Assembly: GCA_013339895.1 (NCBI GenBank)
Contig: JABACO010000023.1
Span: forward strand, 5,866,061 to 5,930,060
Reading direction: 5' to 3'
From: Ephydatia muelleri
Lineage: Eukaryota > Porifera > Demospongiae > Spongillida > Spongillidae
DNA length: 64,000 nt
Shown here: piece by piece, positions 59,483 to 64,000 of the stretch
Position numbering within the stretch: the first letter of the stretch is position 1
Layout: every line of letters begins with the position of its first letter
Notes under the pieces: generated by a model
Told to the model about the DNA's origin: nothing
Database searches by the model: none
Seen by the model: only the letters and a program-made list of their open reading frames with translations
Made by a program: the position numbers and the translations under genes

Positions 59483-60087
59483 TTGTCATACTGTAATGTG
59501 TCAAAGCAAGCTCATTATTGTTTTATTGAGGGGCCACAGTATTCAAGGTGCACTTTTTTGTATTCGGTTTCATTGCTATTTGAAGGTTTCATTAGTATAA
59601 CAAGTACATGTAAAGCTTATAGAAGAGCAAAGGAAGTTTTCATTCAGGAGATACTGCATCTTTTTAGTGTCCCCGAGAACAGATCATCAGCAATGAATTT
59701 GTTAAACTTATTTACGGCAATAGTAAAACATTTTTTTCACTTTCAATTTGGGATGCCGCCTGGATGCTCTGTACAAAAAGGTAAGCATAGAAGTGGAGTT
59801 TGCAGAACATGTAAGTCCGAGGTTTGCCATGATTGCTGCAGCTTTAGACAAAAACCCCATGGATGTCCTTCCCAAACTGATGTACGGCCAAGACCAGTAG
59901 CGTTTCCAACCAAACAGACCAGACATCGCTGTTGTAGCGCTCAGCTGTTTATGTCAGCACTTTTTTTGAGCCTGCTACCGTTTACACTGATGTTTCTGCT
60001 AGCGCTACTGTTCCCACTGATGATGTTCCTGCTAGTGCTGCTACAACAGTTCCTGTTGGCACTAGTATTGTTCCCGCTGCTATCTCG

Positions 60088-60300
60088 ATGATCACTGCTG
60101 ATGTTCCTGGCGCTGATCCTGGTGCTACCACTTTGATGTTCCTGGTACTGATCCTGGTGCTACCACTGCACTGCTGATGTTTCTGGTACTGATCCCAGTG
60201 CTACCACTTTTGATGGTCCTGGTAGTGATCCCAGTGCTACCACTTTTGATGGTCCTGGTACTGATCCTCGTGCTACCACTGCTGATGTTTCTGGTACTGC
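60088..60300 (+). repeat. 36-bp coding minisatellite
   Basis: About five and a half units of GATGTTCCTGGTACTGATCC plus TGGTGCTACCACT; the frame that continues into the conserved block reads D-V/G-P/S-G-T-D-P-x-A-T-T. Weaker GCTGATGTT-like copies precede it from about 59980. Confidence 0.85.
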
Positions 60301-61964
60301 TATCCCACACAAAGGCACATCACACAGCAATTATGGCAGTCGGGATTTCATTTACCACGTTCTGAGCCTGTTGGGTACTGAAGCATATTCTGACATAAGC
60401 CATAATCCAAGTGTTGAACATCGAAAAGCTGCTAGAGTTAAGGAAGATTTGACTGCTGATGGTTTCCGAAGGATTGAATCCATATTCTAGAAGGGTGTGA
60501 AGGGTTGGGTCTGCTTGGAGCCTACCTGATGACAAGGAATATTTTGTATACCGGGTGCCCACGTTTAAAATGAGGCAAATACCAATGTTGGAGGTGAAAC
60601 TCCTGTAGAATCAAGTTCCCATTCCCTTGTTACAACAAACATCATTGAAGCCATTAAGCATGAGAAATCTTTCCATACTTTGGGAGCGAGGCATCTTCTG
60701 GCTCCTTTTGGTACTTTGCCGACCAAATTCTGGCTTGAGCATCTCAATATGAAGGAAACCTTGATGCCGAGGCCCAAGTACATGGTTGGTCTTTCCTTAC
60801 GGCAGTACCCCAAATCATTTTCTCGTATCAAGGACAGTGTTATTAAATGCCTGGTGGATTTTGTCTACTGTGATGAAAATGTGACCCGGCTGGCATGGGC
60901 TGGTAATAAGCACAAGGACAAGTAATTTAGTGAACTACAATATGTTGCTGCTATGAAGTCCCTTGTTTTAAACCATGATGTTGCAACAATGTATCGCATG
61001 TACCTGAAGACAGTGAAGTACAGCTTGGCCAAAATGTGGTTGGTAAATCCCTTTTCCGTAAAATTGTGCAGCACATAACAGGTGGTGGCATAAAGTAGGA
61101 TGCAAGGGCTGGTGTTGACTATGTCAAGGTGAATTATCACACTGACAACTTTGCACTAGTGGATATGGTAATCAAAATTCTAATGGCAGGGACAGACTGT
61201 GCACAGCCAGATGAGCTACTCTACCAGAGGAATTTAGTGTTCGACTTTCTCTCAACATGTAATGGAAGGTGTGAAGGCCCAGTATGAGGCAGCTGGTAAT
61301 ATGGAACCATTAGAGCATAACATCTCTCTTCAAGAAAAGCAACCGTTCCATCAGTACAATGAATTGCACTCGATGGCTGAATGTCCAGATGATTGTGACA
61401 ATCCTGATAAGCAGCAAGCTTTTATAGGTAGAGTCAAGACCCAGCTAAATGTTTGTGCTAAAATCCATGGTTATACTGGCATAGGTGCTACTTCTCACAC
61501 TCCGTCCTACACACTTGATCTTGCTAAAGATCAGATTTGAGGAGAATGAAACCATGTTGTTGTCTGATTTGCTGCTTACCATCCATCAGTGTGAGCGTCG
61601 TACATTCCGTTATATGGCACATGTAGTGCAGAAAACTCAGCAGCACCATCTTATGCACCTAGTGAGGAATACCCTTGGTGGAGACACTTTGTATGTAGTG
61701 TTCGACTTTAAGCAAAAGATTCTTTCAAAACGATTTCAGGAAGGAGGTGATGCCTACTATGGCAAAAAAGGTATGCTGTGGTTTGGTGCAGCAGCATAAA
61801 TAAAGCACCAGCACAATACTGGTTGTGGACACTCCTACATAGGTGCCAAGAGTTATGGGAACACAAGAGGGCTGTATTGTCACACATACATTCATGGATG
61901 ATGGTGCAGTGGAAGATCAGCACATGCATGAAGGTAAAGAAATGCATGGTGATGATATGATGGA

Positions 61965-62300
61965 TGAAGAAGTAACGGATGACGAGAATGAAGAAGTAAC
62001 ATTGGATGATGAGAATGAAGAAGTAATATTGGATGATGAGAATGAAGAAGTAACATTGGATGATGAGAATGAAGAAGTAACATTGGATGATGAGAATGAG
62101 AGTAATTGGATGATGAGAAGTACATTGGATGATGAGAATGAAGAAGTAACATTGGATGATGAGAATGAAGAAGTAACATTGGATGATGAGAATGAAGAAG
62201 TAACATTGGATGATGAGAATGAAGAAGTAACATTGGATGGTGAGAATGAAGAAGTAACATTGGATGATGAGAATGAAGAAGACTTGGTGACATCGGATGA
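61965..62300 (+). repeat. 27-bp coding repeat, acidic 9-residue unit
   Basis: About eleven units of GATGATGAGAATGAAGAAGT plus AACATTG encode DDENEEVTL. One unit is disturbed at about 62095-62125. The frame stays open from 61843 to 62529 and leads into QSDNAKTFEAI. Confidence 0.9.
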
Positions 62301-63816
62301 GAATGAAGACATGATGGATAATGAGAATGAAGCTATAATTGATGATGGGAATGGAGAGAAAAATGATGTCAGTGAAACAGGAACCAGTAATGAATCTTGT
62401 CTGCATTTTGTTGATAGGTTGATAGCATTGTTGATGGTGGCCACATTTCATGTGCTAAGGCAGCACTTTCCCCATGTCAAAAAGGTAATTCAGCAGAGTG
62501 ATAATGCCAAGACCTTTGAGGCAATATGACCACATAGCTTTTACCATCAGTAGCTAGGGCTGCAGGTCTTGAGTGCACTGCATAGTTACTACCATAATGA
62601 AGCAGGAACAGGGAAAGATGTGTGTGACACACTTCTCACACCAACAAACCAGTGTTAATGCATACATTAGTGAAGGCAGTGGTGGAAGGAAGGTGTCGAC
62701 TGCTAAGCAACTTGTTTGCTGCTCTGGCAGCAAATCTGATAAAATATACGACTGTGTTGCTCTTAAAACCGGATTTCAAGGCTCCATTTTGTACATCAAC
62801 TCTCAAGACCATTTCAGGGATTGCTGGCTTTTATGCCTCTGAATACATTACCACTGGTGGCATTGCACAGCACGTCACGACACTGAATTTATTTAGAAAC
62901 ATGGGACAATACATTCCTTCTAAGACTGTGAGCATCAATGGATGTGAACCCCTTTCAACAAGCAGGTGTTAATTTTACTGATGTGAATGTTCTCATGAGC
63001 AGTGACTTGCATAGTGACATGGCTGTATTAAGTAAAGCTCAACATCGGTATAAGAAGAGGAATAGGAGTGCAAGTGAACAGAAGCGAGAGAAAATGGAGA
63101 AAGAGGCTGCTATGAAACTGGGTGAGGTCAAAAAATATATATCCCCAGTGTAATACATGGAAGTACCATTTCAAATCGGAAGTGTTCCAAAGGAAGCATG
63201 CATGTTGTGGTGCCTTCCAATCCAAAGTGCTCTAAGTCTAGCCATGCACTATGCAGATACAATCCTTGCCATAAGGGATTTCTCTCTGTCAGGTTGTATT
63301 GCTAATATGTCAGCCTTATTCTCTATTCCAGACTCTTCACCACATGCTACATTTGAATGTAATTTTCAAGTTGGGTGGGCCCAGGTACGTAAGCTGGCCA
63401 TGCATCCTATATTCAGCGTTAGGGTACAGCAATTTATTGCTTGCTGTTGACAGGAGGGAATAGCCAGTTGTGCCAAGGTTTCTGCGGAGGCAGTTGTTGT
63501 GCGCCTCACCGATAAACATGTGGCAGGAAGAATTTGACTATCTGAGTTGCCTGTTGTTGGGCAAATATGGACATCCTACCAGGCCATTGGGCAATGTAAG
63601 GATGTGCCTGGTGGGTCAGCTCAGGGGAAGAAACGAAGGGGTCACTCAAACAAGGATCTCAGCAATGACAAACCTCAAAAAAAGAAGCAGAAGATGTCAC
63701 ATTTCGTATTTAATCGGAGCAAACCACTGCTCAAATGGTCCAAGCCTCAACTTCAGACTTATCTTGCTGAGCACAATGCAAATAAAACTGGGAACAAGCC
63801 AGAGTTGATTGAATGA

Positions 63817-64000
63817 GTAAAAGCGTGCACACACTCATAAAACTGTGCAATTGTATTGACACACCACTTGTTCATTTTATGTATTGCCAATAGTAACTAG
63901 CCACCTCTCATCGCATAGAGTACTAAATATATTTCGTTTATTGGTACAGCTTAGTCCATAGATGGGCGGGGCACAATATTGCATGAACGACCAACAGGAC
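63817..64000. other. Non-coding right edge
   Basis: Flank of the DDE-like element; no end repeat or gene seen before the window stops. Confidence 0.4.

Larger units (their letters stand above)
59483..63816 (+). mobile_element. Unclassified DDE-like DNA element with SAP-like tail
   Basis: Protein pieces in order on plus: a cysteine-rich block (GVCRTCKSEVCHDC, 59800); a 36-bp tandem array encoding GTDPGATT-like repeats (60088-60300); a conserved block (GARHLLAPFGTLPTKFW, 60565-60925); a region in broken frames (61200-61550); then the apparent catalytic region FDFKQKILSKRFQEGGDAYY (61700), an acidic repeat insertion (61965-62300), QSDNAKTF (62490) and THFSHQQTSVNAYISEG (62620); lastly a lysine-rich tail and SAP-like KPLLKWSKPQLQTYLAEHN ending 63816. 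D, D and H/Q-rich sites suggest an RNase-H-like transposase, a lineage I know only as unnamed proteins in marine invertebrates. It has multiple stops and frame changes, so it is dead. Terminal repeats were not found. Confidence 0.6.

Noticed and set aside
61708-62451. Long minus-strand open frames opposite the acidic repeat
   Set aside because: They mirror the 27-bp repeat of the plus-strand coding frame and have no independent domain.
1-64000. CRISPR arrays, tRNA or rRNA genes
   Set aside because: The tandem repeats lack spacer structure, the genome is animal-like, and I found no cloverleaf or rRNA core by eye.

Overview
The window is metazoan nuclear DNA: split genes with short GT..AG introns, METTL1 and IBTK orthologues, a class C glutamate-type receptor copy, and a dense mix of eukaryotic transposons. 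An early-branching animal, possibly a sponge, fits the short introns, intronless mGluR-like copy and LINE/DDE mix. This taxonomic reading is an inference, not a proof.

Layout. 1-9.35 kb is a stack of mobile elements: the 5' part of a Gmr1-like gypsy LTR element (1-3029, minus), an ISL2EU-type DNA transposon that begins at the next base (3030-6774; YqaJ protein and THAP-DDE transposase facing each other), then a second gypsy fragment (about 6.8-9.35 kb, minus). 9.9-13.6 kb holds two hAT transposase remnants separated by a diverged tandem repeat. 14.6-34.05 kb is the host gene block, all on plus: a UBF-like two-HMG-box protein, METTL1 (tRNA m7G methyltransferase) and IBTK, for which I can place 31 exons whose summed length is a multiple of three. 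IBTK's largest intron (23.7-28.5 kb) contains simple repeats and exon-like blocks on the opposite strand.

35.2-40.93 kb is the most unusual object: a 5.7-kb DNA element with about 707-bp terminal inverted repeats (about 99% alike by eye), flanked by TTATAA on both sides. It carries a broken gene for a protein with an RNase-H-like 'DNCVGQNKN' core, which I associate with Pfam DUF7869, plus C-terminal C2H2 fingers. The start codon and acidic N-terminus of this protein lie inside the inverted repeat and so occur at both ends. Smaller MITEs sit in and beside it.

41.3-43.86 kb is an intronless mGluR-like receptor sequence with several frame changes. 44.2-50.45 kb contains fragments of two families of restriction-like-endonuclease LINEs, one of them nested in a hAT element with a perfect 8-bp target duplication, and a short TTAGGG tract between two tail-to-tail LINE copies. 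50.7-52.7 kb (minus) is the large 3' exon of an IRS/DOK-type PTB docking protein; small minus exons near 58.7-58.9 kb may belong upstream of it, with a LINE (56.2-58.3 kb) between. 59.5-63.8 kb is a second poorly classified DDE-like element with an acidic 9-residue repeat array inserted in its catalytic region and a SAP-like tail.

The host genes have housekeeping roles in rRNA transcription, tRNA modification and BTB/cullin adaptor or signalling work. They share no evident pathway. Most of the sequence outside them is transposon-derived.
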